Source: Tubiluchus corallicola
Lineage: Eukaryota; Priapulida; Priapulimorpha; Priapulimorphida; Tubiluchidae
Assembly (NCBI GenBank): GCA_030141605.1
Contig: JAQGDQ010000762.1
Span: 36,464 to 100,463 of the forward strand
Length of the DNA stretch: 64,000 nt
Direction of reading: 5' to 3'
Shown here: one piece after another, positions 35,691 to 45,952 of the stretch
Layout of the letters: each line of letters opens with the position of its first letter
Position numbering within the stretch: position 1 is the first letter of the stretch
Made by a program: the position numbers and the translations under genes
Notes under the pieces: generated by a model
Database searches by the model: none
What the model was told of the DNA's origin: nothing
The model's input: the letters and a program-made list of their open reading frames with translations, nothing else

Positions 35691-35899
35691 TTGCGTAAAA
35701 AAATTGTTGCACATGAGCAAGTTTAAATTAGCACCAAATTTGCAGAGAATTTCACATAAATGGAAAACCACAAAATGATGACCTTCAATTTAAAAAAGAC
35801 GAGGTCATGATAACTAAAATGACTAAAAAAGAAATATCGAAGAATTAATACTGAATGTAAAAAATGGTCGAATTAAGCAAATATAAATAGCCATATTAG

Positions 35900-36450
35900 G
35901 GTATGTTGTGTGAACAAAAACATGGTCTATGGTACACAGGTTAGATTTCAAAAAATTGAAAACAGTATTACCATCTGCTAAAAAGAAACGATTGGCTAAA
36001 CAATTCCTACAGGATCAAATAAATAATAACTTTGAAGATTGTTGGTACTACGAAATTAAGCACCTTATGTTGAACTACAACGTTGACACAAATTTGGCCA
36101 CTATAAATTCAATCACTAAGTCTAGGTTAAAAAAGTATATTAAAAATAACATCAATTCGTTTATAGAAAGAGAAATACAAGTAGATCAGAAAGTTTGATG
36201 AAAATAAAGTAATAGTTTTCAAAGACACGTCTATATTGAAAAATGTTAATTAGATGAACTGAAGTAAACTATGGCTATAAGGTATAACATGGTTAAAGCA
36301 AATTTTAAAAACTCATAAGAATAACTTAAGTGTTCGTTATGTTACAGAGAAGAGGGCACTACTGACCATCTTTCTGAATGTCAAGCAATATCTGGCAATA
36401 AATGAGCCTATCAGTATAAGACATAAGTAGTTAAAGTTTATAATCAAAGA
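35900..36450 (+). mobile_element. LINE C-terminal fragment
   Basis: The open frame ending at 36,198 has RLKKYIKNNINSFIE. About 150 bases on, in another frame, CYREEGTTDHLSEC resembles the Cys-His tail (C-x-TxEHLLxxC) found after the RT domain of several LINE clades. The frame is broken between the two parts. Confidence 0.5.
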
Positions 36451-36539
36451 CGATTAAACTGTAAAGAAGTCACTACAAAGTGAATGATCTATATACTGTG
36501 ATTTACAAGAAAAGTAAATTTGTGTAATTGATCTCGTAA

Positions 36540-37255
36540 ACTGACACTTTTTGTTGCTGTGTGTTTGCTCGCCGATTTTGGTGAAGATGATCGAGCATTT
36601 ACTGTCTACTAAGAATCTTGGATTACTAGTAGGCAGTAAACTAAATTTTAGCAGTCATATTTCTAAGAAGATTATTAAGAGTAGCAGTATTATTAGTAGT
36701 ATTGGATTATTAGTACGACCACAATTTCCAGGAGAGCTGAGATCATTCTCCCACTATACAAAACTCTTGTTCGCCCTCATTATGAATATGTCAGTCAGGT
36801 ATGGGACCCTTACTATCTCAAGGCCATCCATGCTCTCGAACAGGAACAACACGAGCTGTGGGCATGATCATAGGTCTTGAAGGATTCACATACTCTTGCT
36901 CTCAAAAACTGAAAAAAACTAAATCTGTACTGATTTTCTGCACTAACAAATAGGGGAGACTTGCTGAAATGTTCATGATTCTTAAGGGATTTACAGATGT
37001 CAGCGAAAAACAGCTTTTTACACTCAACAGAAACATTACACCTTTAAAAATGTTACATGGGCATAGCATTAAATTGTTCAAGTACATGCCTGGCTGAACG
37101 AGTACAAGTGAAAGGTACTGCCTTAGTTTTTCAGAAGATGCAGTGATAATGTGGAACTCGTTATTGGAATCACTAGTGACAGTAAATAATGTGAATAGTT
37201 TTAAACATAAACTTGATGTAGAACTCCATGCGAGAAACCTCCAATTTTAATGCCA
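36540..37255 (+). mobile_element. LINE reverse transcriptase thumb/tail fragment
   Basis: NLGLLVGSKLNFSSHISKKI at about 36,613-36,672 is the LGVxLDSxLxFxxHI block. After a frameshift near 36,730, LVRPHYEYVSQVWDPYYL is the typical LRPxLEYaxxVWdP block. Further broken frames run to VNSFKHKLDVEL near 37,220. This is a 5'-truncated, dead copy. Confidence 0.8.
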
Positions 37256-37404
37256 GTTACATAGTTGCGAGATTGGTATATTGCGAGAGCAAACCAACAA
37301 CGAATAACTACACAAAGCTGTTTTTTGCTAGCTACTCAGTGGATGAGAGATTGATGCATGAGGCGAAAATCACGGTTTACACACCACGAAGGTGAGCTGA
37401 GTAT

Positions 37405-37600
37405 CCACGGTGGCTCAGCAGTACAACAGTCGACTCTCGTCCTGATATAAAAAGGGGATTTAGGCATCGGACAGATAGATGGAAGACAGCTACGTAACCA
37501 GTTTCAGAAGAGCCAGTGCTACTTATCACGCATAAACAGTTAGTTCAATAACTTGAGAATTCATCAGAGTAAATGTAAGCCTTTTCGACGATAAGTATGA
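37405..37600 (+). mobile_element. Possible tRNA-derived SINE
   Basis: GGTGGCTCAGCAGTACAACA followed by GTCGACTCTCGTCC reads like the A-box half of a tRNA-derived SINE head. The B box is degenerate and no terminal repeat was found. Confidence 0.35.
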
Positions 37601-37939
37601 AAATATTACTGCGCAATTCCATATGAGTGAATAGCCACTAGCCACTGCAAAGTGCGAATTGTAGAATGACGCCAGCAATATGGGATTTCTTCAAATTCGT
37701 GGCTTTGATAAGTCGTGCACTGTGTGGAAAGCGAGGGCATTGTTGATAACAATTGGTTCATAGAAATTATTACTGTGTGCATGATCATGTGATGGATCGG
37801 GTGTACATTAGCTTGCAACTGTTCGTTCGTTCACTCAAGCGCTCGATACTCACCACTTGTCTGGGCCTCAGAATCCTAAAGTGTGGACATAAACGACAGG
37901 ATTTGATTCAAATATTTTAATTACTTGTCTAGTAACAAC

Positions 37940-38123
37940 ATGGAAATCACTTACTGTGACAAACGTACCATGATGCCAGCAGAGATTCTTACTCGAGTCA
38001 ACGATGCTGTTTCAAACAGACAGGGCAGACCAAAGAAGAAAAGCAGTTATCATACAAAGTCATTCCTTATTAGTGAACGAAAAAAGCTGTCAATAATTAT
38101 ACTTTATGTCTCCAATAATGCCT
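37940..38123 (+). other. Unexplained open frame with good start context
   Basis: AACAACATGG gives a good initiation context for a 61-codon frame beginning MEITYCDKRTMMPAEILTR, followed by a basic patch RQGRPKKKSS. A potential GTGAAC donor occurs near 38,074. No family was recognised. It could be the first exon of an unannotated gene or a transposon relic. Confidence 0.25.
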
Positions 38124-40554
38124 AGTTTAGATCGGGGTGCAGAATATAATTAAACACAGACGTGTGTGTATACAATGCCCATGACAAAATTGTTTTTACT
38201 ATTGTATTAGATATTACTTTCCTTTAGTAAGAAGCAGGTTTCTGCCTAGACCAAAAAATCCTAAGCATGTTCGTCTGATTCTTTTGATAGAAAAAACACA
38301 AAACAAAGATAATATGAACACATAAAAAATACCCGTGTAAGAATTATGTCGATGTTGATCTAGTGTTGGTAAACAACCATGCACTGGATCTATTGTAAGC
38401 ATTGTGTGTTAAAAACTTGGGGTAAAATGATGTTCTATCAGGCTACATGGTACAAACGGCACCATTATAGTGTGCGGAGGTATCATCTGAATAAAATTTC
38501 ATCATTTTCCTGTAATTACAACCATTGGGGTTTATGTTGACCAAACTTTAAATATGGCGTTCAGGATAAATTAAGGCTTGTTATATAATAAATTCTGAAT
38601 ATTTTAATCGAGTGAGCAGGCCTAAGAAGAATTACAATATACATCTTGACAACGATAACTGAAACCTGTTTAGCATACTGGTGTATCATTGAGCAAATAT
38701 TTATTAGTAATTAAAATTAACTATTTTGCTTAGTCAAAAGGTTGTATCATCATTTATGCGATTATGCAAAATTAGGAAAAAATATGACTGAGGCAGCTTA
38801 CAATGCTACAAATTCATCAGTACATACTGTCTTTGCTAAAAATGATGTAAATTATGCATATGCAAATGATACTTACAAAAGGAAAATCGAGGTGAGGCAT
38901 TTAACTGTACTAGCTGATCAGCATTGCAAGCGTATAAGATTATGTTTGGGAAACAGCCAGTATTAAAAGTTTTAACAACACACCATGCATTACAAAAACA
39001 AATAGTATGTAATAAATGTATACGAAATGGCAAAACAACAATGTGAAGGGGATATGGCAGAAAATAAACTGGAAAGGTTGGTTAAATGTGAATGACTCAG
39101 TTTGTAGAAAAGATGTCATTGTCTTTAAAAAGGTGCATATGTCTTGCGAAAAATTGTTTCAGTCTGCATTGCCTAAGTCTAAGTCTATAAGTTAAATTGT
39201 ATGACATTATTTTGTACGAACTTTTAAAACTGTTGTTTAAGACTTGTTCTAGACAATCTGGTTTTCAATGCATGTCGTAGCTGAGTGGGACATGTATTAT
39301 TGTTGAGAATTATAATTGCATTGGTAAAAAGAGTCAATGTTACTTTTTGTTGCCTATCTCTATTTTAGTGCAATATATGACCGCGTAAAGAGATGCATGG
39401 TCATTATTTATACAGAAAATATTTTTTGTGACAAAACAGCTTCAGATCCTCTTGTTTCAAGTGCTGGCACATGACAGAGTGCCCTGTCGTGTTCATTAAA
39501 TAGCTTACATAAATAATTTAATAATGTTATAATCATGATTATATTTGATCCTGAATATTTGACTAAAATGATACATATTTTCAATCATGCTGATGACACT
39601 ACTGTTCTTGCAACATAAAGGGAATTAAATGTATACAGAAATTAGCATTGTCGAAAATTAGTGTGACACAAATAACATAATTTATTGTTGTAACCGGTAA
39701 AGTGTCATTTCCTGTGTTTTAACCCTGTCGACGAGTCTGATTATAGCTTTCTAGAATTGTACATGGCATTATGAGCAGTCACATATCTGTGGTCTAGAAT
39801 ATGAGACAATGTATCTCTGATATAACTGAAGAATTTAAGTTCGAGTGGTACCATTGTACAAAAATAATATTCATTTTACAATTCAGTTCGATGCACACCC
39901 CTGGTAGGAAGTCGTACAAAGGTCGTATACAATCATATCATTAAAGACGGTGTTTTTAGGCTCTCAGACAAATCGCAAGTAATGTTGTAAAAGTCGTGGC
40001 TAAAAACTGCAACGTGTGACAGGGGCCGACCTTTTTGTGTTTATTTTAGTTTCGGTACTGATTTCTAGCGACTAGTGAGTGCTGAATACTGACTAGTAGT
40101 TGTAAACATTGAATTCGAACGAGTTTTTAAAGTTTGAATTCGATTCGTACCTAGAATTATAAATTTGGATAATTTAGCACTTCATCCACATACGCTCTTT
40201 ATCATTAAAATCTTTGAAACATATGCAATTAGCACAATTCAGCTGCAGTTTCTGTGCAAAATTTTTAGCAAACTAATTATGGTCTTGCTGCAGAACAAAA
40301 TCAACTAATATGCATGATCGTTGTAAGGCCACTTTTTACTAGTGATTCGAAAACTTGTTCAAAAATCTTTCAAACTCAATTCGAATTCGAAAGTCGCAAA
40401 TTTGATTCAATACTCGCTGTCTGGTAGAGAATACATCCTCTACTGATTAGTAAGTACTGAGTAGTGACTAGTCGTTCAGTGTAACGGCAAGAGCATGGAA
40501 GATTCACGGGACAGTTACGATGCGTCCTGAAAATGAGATTTTGTGTCTGCTACT

Positions 40555-43500
40555 ATGGCGTTCTACGTTAATCGCTTTTGGTGTTCATTATCTAAATTCA
40601 GTAATCTGTTACCGTTTCGCTCGAAAGTGCTTATTGCAACGGTAAAAACTTCAGAAAAACTAGACTTCTTATATATGCGACACGATGGAAACTAACTTAT
40701 CTTTGATTTTTTGTCTCTCAGTTTTTCCAGATTTGTTTTATAATCACCCATCTCTTTTTAGTTGCCTCTTTTTTGTTTCTTCTTTTTTCTTGTTTTTCTC
40801 ATTTTCAGTTTCATCAGTATTTACTGCCTTATCTTCTTTATGTATTCTATTCTCTATTGTTGTTTCCAACTCCAACTTTTCCTTCAACCTTTCTTGTTGC
40901 TGTTTATAAACATCTTGCTCTTCTTGTAATTTCTGTACAGCCAGTCTTACCCCTTCTTTCACAGTTTTAACTTGTTTTTCACATACTTCACAATACCAAT
41001 GCAAAGTATCGTTCACAACTTCTTTCCTTGCTGTCCCTATGGCTTTGTAAGGTCTTTTTGACATTCTTATGCACTCTCTATGTAGCCACTTATCACACCA
41101 TACACACTTCATTCCATCCTCACCAACTCTTACTCTTTTAACACACTTGATCCCAACTAACTTCCTCATCTTCATCTTCATTGTTTTCATTTCCTTCCGG
41201 CTCTTTTTGTTCTCCTGGCTTCCTACTCACTTTGTCTTTGTTCATTTGCACTTCACTATCATCAACTTGCACAAATTCACACAATGCCCCTGTTCAACCC
41301 CACTTATTTCTTTGCTTACCTCTTCGCCACTTTCTTTTTCATTTGAGATTCTTAATTACCGTGAAAACCGTGTGTTAAATTTGAGTAATTGTAGAACAAT
41401 AAGTTTGTGCTTGTAAGTATTACGTATTGTCAATGTTATGCGTGCTGGCAAACTATATCTAGCTAACTACCTACACCCCTGAAAAAAATTGTTAGTAAAT
41501 AATCTGTGCTGCCTTTAGTCACCAAGCCAAAATGACTCCTAAATGTACTTCTTATTAGCTACTGCTGCATCCCTTTCACTAGTAGTGTAAAAGCAAAAAC
41601 CTTGAGTTAGTAATTGTAACAATTAAGTGTGTCTGTTTATAATATCAAGTTAGTAAGTATAGTATTACTAGTTATTGTAAAAATTGCTAATCTCTAATTG
41701 ATCTTTAGTGAACGTTATTATTAGCTAATTATTCCCGCCATCTTTACACAAACCGTGGCAAATTCTTAACAAAAAAAATATATGTTTAGTTTACAATTAA
41801 CTTGACTCAGACACTAAGCTGTTATTAGACTTTAGAAAAGCATTGTTGTCCAGTATTCACTTAATCAATGTTTTTAAGCTAAAACTAGCTTAAGCAAAAT
41901 TTCCCAAATTGCAAAACACGTCCGAACAATGTACCGAAAACACAGTCCTTACATTCGTGGTGCATGTAAACAGTTGCCAACTAAAGCAAACTTTGTCATC
42001 TGAACAAGTGTAATGAACGTTTTTCCTTTCCAACTTCAAATCCACTTGGACAAGTGTTTTTCACTTTTTTTCTCAGTGTTTTTTTGCATCTGTATTTAAC
42101 TGATCATTTGTTTTATTTCCATGTTTAACTACTTTTTGAAGCTATTTCCATACAGTTGGATGGTGCTCTAGAATTGTTATATCTATTAAGTACATAAGTC
42201 AAATTCCACTCACCATCAAAATAAAAACTCCGAAGATCCAAGTGAAATCGCAATTAGATGACCAGGACGAGCACATTTGGAGGCCTTGTGAAAGCTTTAA
42301 AATTTATTTTATATTATTTTTTTACTTAATTTTACTCTCCTATCTTCAGGAGAGATATTTGGGCACAACATGTGCTTTGTTTTTGAAAATAAAATCTGAC
42401 GTTTAGTTATTTCATATTACAGTTAAACTCATTATAGCACTCCTCATTGTAATGCCTGCCTCGCTATAATGGTAACTTTTGGCTTGTCCAGATTTCCATA
42501 AAGTATTAAACATAGGGAATGCTGCCAGCCTTGCCTACTAACATCTGCCAATGATACCTGCTTTGTCAAAAGTCCATTTTAAAATTACATAATAAATGTA
42601 CCCATTATAATGCCAGCCAAGGTAATGCACAATGAATATCTGCCAAAAACAGCTGTTCTATTGTAAAAACAATGGTCTCTGAACATAAAAACAGTTATGA
42701 TGCTCAAATTAAGATGTAGGTTTCGTATCAAGTGACTTTATGAAGGTTTCGTATCAAGTGAGTTTATGAAAGTGGATGTTGAGGTTTTGAGCAATGAGCA
42801 TAGATTTCAAAAGTACAAGGGTTACACCTACAGCCAAGGTTTAGTACTGAACTGATGTGAATTCAAATCCTGTTAAAGCTTATATTCGTATTGCTTTGAC
42901 TCAAGGTCAACTTATGTATACATGGCGGCTATTTGTAGTTTTAGCTGTCCACTATTGTTACGTTGAGAGTATGGGATGCGTGTCTGCATATTTGTGTCTC
43001 GTGTATAGGCACTGTGGAACTGCAGCATCCCCTATTTTCCCTCGACATTATTGATAATAATCAGTATAACAAGTTTTTTTTCTTTAATTCTTTCTTTATA
43101 CTTGTATGGAGGCAAAGCACATGCCGGAACTGTGCAGTTCACAGGTCTAGCACTGTGCGCTCACAACTCCAGCAACATAGTGTTTGACTGTTGTGCACAT
43201 GTGGCCTGTTGCTCACGCAGTGTGTGTGTTGTCAGTTGTCACATGCTTAAAAATCATCTACCGACATATTCTTGACTGTGACATTTTGGATTTATCAAGT
43301 TTATGTATAAATTTCCGTACGTTTGTTTATTAATAAATACAATCACAAATTACACTAAAATTACATGTTTGTTTCATTTTACACAGTATTAAAACAATTG
43401 CTAAAAATTTTCTGAAGCAGAAACCTCCTCTAATTTTACTTATGAGCCGCCACTGACACCTGACCTTATCGCCAAATCGACAGTATAATAAGGTTTGATT

Positions 43501-45545
43501 GTATTATTTCTGTTACAATTTTGTAGCCAAGAGGTATAACTTAAATAAGAAGTACATAGCTGTAACTTCATTACACTAAGCCACTTTCTCTATATAAGAA
43601 TTTCACAAACCAGGAGGTAATCTATGAATTTTCAATTTTCCTAAGAAAATCCGTACTCTGTATAAAACTAGCTTAATCCTGTTTTTGTTCACTTATATAA
43701 AGCCTGACATTTACTAAAATTGCAGTTGCTTTGCAAACAAACTTAACTGCAATACTGGCGGAATCTTCTTGAAACTCAACCGTTTATTATTAAGATTCTG
43801 CATATAGCTGGAATCTTATTCGAAATCAACCGTTTGTTTAGTTCTCTGCTACGACATTGAATAACTCCAAAACGATGGTACCTAGAGTCACAAACTTGGT
43901 GGGTAGACCCTGAGGGTGGGGGACTGGCAGCGGTATGGTGACCGGTCCTGGGTCAAAGGGTCAAGGACACTGGACTTCAGACAGTTTTTCAGTATTACTC
44001 AACTCCTCCTAGGGCATGTCTAATTCAAATTTTTTTCACAAGTATTTAGATACTATGGGATAGATGTTTTAAGTATTTTTTGGAAATAGGAGTCTAAGAA
44101 AGTTCCGAATTAGGAGCCAAAATGTGAAAATTAGGACAAACGGCGCTGGAGTCACAAATCTTACATGGTGTGTACTTACTGTAAAGCTATAGTTCACAGT
44201 TACTTATAGTAAGGCTGTAAGGGTACCAAATGATGTCCTATGGTTAACAGGTCAGGGGCAGTAGACATATATCAGTTTTTCGTTAGGCTGTACTTAACCC
44301 CACAGTTTTTGGCATAGTGGCACAATTTTTGGTATGTGGCTAGAGTAGCCCAAGTTCTTATGCATGACTGAATTCAGGTAATTTGGATATGAAAAAATTT
44401 TCCGTTACGGCCTAAAAACTGAAAATGGGGGGTTGTCACAGATGTTTTTCCAGTCTTGAAGAAAGTGTCTCCATTCTTGTAGTACATGAAATGAAAGGTC
44501 CTGAAGAGACAAATTTAATGGTGTAGATTGGCCCAGGATTGGTAGACCTCTGACCTAAGGTCATAGGTCCAAGTGCAATGAGCTACAATCTCATTGAAAC
44601 AAAATGCAATTTTTAGGTAATCTGGCATGGCAAATTCATTGAAGACCTTCAGACCCAAGACTCATAGGGCTGCGGGTCCGAAATTGGCAAGTTCCAATTT
44701 CATCAAAACAAAATGCTACTACTAAATACTGATTAGCTATGTTACTTTGAAAATAACGTAAAATATCACTTTGTTACATTGTATTATAGTTGCAGAATAC
44801 ATTGCAGAATCTACGGTTTATGGCTTGTTATAAACGGTTTTCTGGTTCATGTTTAAGTTGCATATACTGGCATAAATGTTCAGCACACATATTCGTATAT
44901 TATATGAGTATCAATTATCATGAGACTTATTAATGTGTGTAATAAGAATTTTTGTTACAGTTTCAAACAACTAGACTCCAGCCTGTTAATGCAAATACAA
45001 CATGGTTGTTTTCAAGAAAGTACTGCACTTGTAGCCAAAAGAGTTCTGGATATCGACAGACTAATAAAGGTCAAGGAGACGAGGAACTTGTATATGCAGC
45101 TGTGTCGATTGATAAATACGTAAAATGGTTTAAAGTATTGTCACAACTTTTATATACTGGAGCGATTCTCATTTTAGTGCCATGGGGATTATTTGAAAAA
45201 GATAAAAAGTTTTCAGAAGATGGCTTTGTTACATCAGAAGGCCAGTTTTGGACTGTAGTGGCCATGCTTACTGTGGGGCTTATTATAGTGTGTACATATG
45301 CATCTCGAACAATTGTTAAAATAAATTACAATGCCAGGAAGGACCATTACACAGTAATAGCACACACGTGGCATGTAGGTTTGAAGAAAATTCAGGTAAA
45401 AGCTGGACAAATGAAACTCAGGCAAGTGTCACCAGTCTATGGACAAATAATGGGGAATGTGGAATGTGATGGAGGTGCTTTCTTCTTGGAACCAGAACAT
45501 TTCACCTTTCCTTTCCATTACAATAAATTACTTGGTTTTGTATGA
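40555..45545 (+). CDS. Mitochondrial two-helix membrane protein, TMEM186/TMEM70/TMEM223-type, two exons
   Basis: Exon 2 (44961-45545) opens right after TTTGTTACAG and has no in-frame ATG upstream. The frame that fits is exon 1 at 40555-40641 (ATGGCG start, donor ACG|GTAAAA, phase 0), giving 223 residues. Exon 1 reads MAFYVNRFWCSLSKFSNLLP, a typical mitochondrial presequence. Two transmembrane helices lie near 89-107 (SQLLYTGAILILVPWGLF) and 125-144 (FWTVVAMLTVGLIIVCTYAS), followed by a matrix-type tail with DHYTVIAHTWHVGLKK. Length and the two-helix hairpin match TMEM70, TMEM186 and TMEM223, inner-membrane proteins linked to complex I and IV assembly; TMEM186 and TMEM223 look closest, but I cannot choose between them. 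The 4.3-kb intron holds a LINE ORF1, a pogo-like element and degenerate repeats. ALKBH2 lies tail-to-tail 407 bp away. Confidence 0.68.
40744..41300 (-). mobile_element. LINE ORF1 remnant with PHD-like zinc finger
   Basis: The minus-strand frame 41190-40744 encodes a Cys4-His-Cys3-like finger: C near GIKC, then MKCVWCDKWLHREC, then WYCEVCEK. A Lys/Glu-rich coiled coil follows (QKLQEEQDVYKQQQERLKEK). An acidic linker (ENNEDEDEEVSW) upstream is in another frame, so a frameshift lies near 41,150. PHD-type fingers followed by a coiled coil are known in ORF1 proteins of CR1/L2-like LINEs. No RT follows downstream. It lies in the intron of the TMEM-like gene, antisense to it. Confidence 0.6.
42420..43501. 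mobile_element. Degenerate pogo/Tigger-like TIR element
   Basis: The left end is CAGTTAAACTCATTATAGC. The right end, inverted, is CAATCAAACCTTATTATACT. Both are flanked by TA (42,418-42,419 and 43,502-43,503), the target of Tc1/mariner/pogo elements. CAGTTAAAC...TTATA ends are typical of Tigger-like elements. The interior of about 1.08 kb carries no intact transposase. Confidence 0.5.
42720..42771. repeat. 26-bp direct repeat, two copies
   Basis: GTTTCGTATCAAGTGA plus CTTTATGAAG, and then again with one to two changes, back to back inside the pogo-like element. Confidence 0.9.
43860..44720. repeat. Degenerate long repeat, GC-richer
   Basis: Recurring themes are GAGTCACAAACTTGG / GAGTCACAAATCTTACATGG (43,888 and 44,151), GGTCCTGGGTCAAAGGGTCA versus GACCTAAGGTCATAGGTCC, and CAGTTTTTC runs. 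They suggest three diverged units of about 260-300 bp. No frame is open. It lies in the TMEM-like gene's intron, just before exon 2. Confidence 0.5.
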
Positions 45546-45773
45546 CTGCAACTTTATTCAGGATAACCATACTCCAAGCTTGTCTGCAGTCATAAGGACT
45601 TACGAAATTGTTCGACTACACTATATCATTATGTAGCTAAAGTCTCGTTATTCTTTGAATTGAATTACCATCAAGTGTGAATGTTTTTATGATTCTGTCA
45701 TAAAATCACAGAAGTAGTCACAGAAAAGTTGTGATTACTTACAATTTTAAAAGTACAACTTATTTGTAGGTAG

Positions 45774-45884
45774 ATGTACATGAACTTTTTGCTTTCAGTA
45801 TCAACAGATCATGTACATGAACTTTTTGCTTTCAGTATCAACAGATCATGTACATGAACTTTTTGCTTTCAGTATTAACAGATC
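45774..45884. repeat. 37-bp tandem repeat, three copies
   Basis: The unit starts ATGTACATGAACTTTTTGCT and ends AACAGATC. Copies lie at 45774-45810, 45811-45847 and 45848-45884. Only one base differs (TATC to TATT in copy 3), so the duplication is recent. It sits between the convergent TMEM-like and ALKBH2 stop codons. Confidence 0.97.
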
Positions 45885-45952
45885 AATCATTTTAACTCCA
45901 AGATCAGCTTCACAGTTTTACATGTATATGAAAATATAACAAGTTATGAACA

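Larger units (their letters stand above)
32007..40554. other. Intergenic transposon graveyard
   Basis: 8.5 kb between the GTPBP6 start (-) and the TMEM-like gene start (+). It contains two LINE tails, a SINE-like segment, a tRNA-like fragment, a possible DNA-transposon end at 33,397, a perfect hairpin, and unexplained open frames (33,018-33,209 on the minus strand; 37,940-38,123 and 38,742-38,964 on the plus strand). No conserved host gene was recognised. Confidence 0.6.

Noticed and set aside
40025-40480. Foldback element 5' of the TMEM-like gene, based on recurring AATTCGAA words
   Set aside because: The words recur, but arms could not be aligned beyond about 15 bases by eye; evidence is too weak to list.
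44920-45123. ATG-initiated frame overlapping TMEM-like exon 2
   Set aside because: It overlaps the conserved frame in another register, crosses the splice acceptor and has no homology.
45774-45884. CRISPR-like array (three repeats)
   Set aside because: The 37-bp units are contiguous with no spacers, in eukaryotic DNA; it is a plain tandem repeat.
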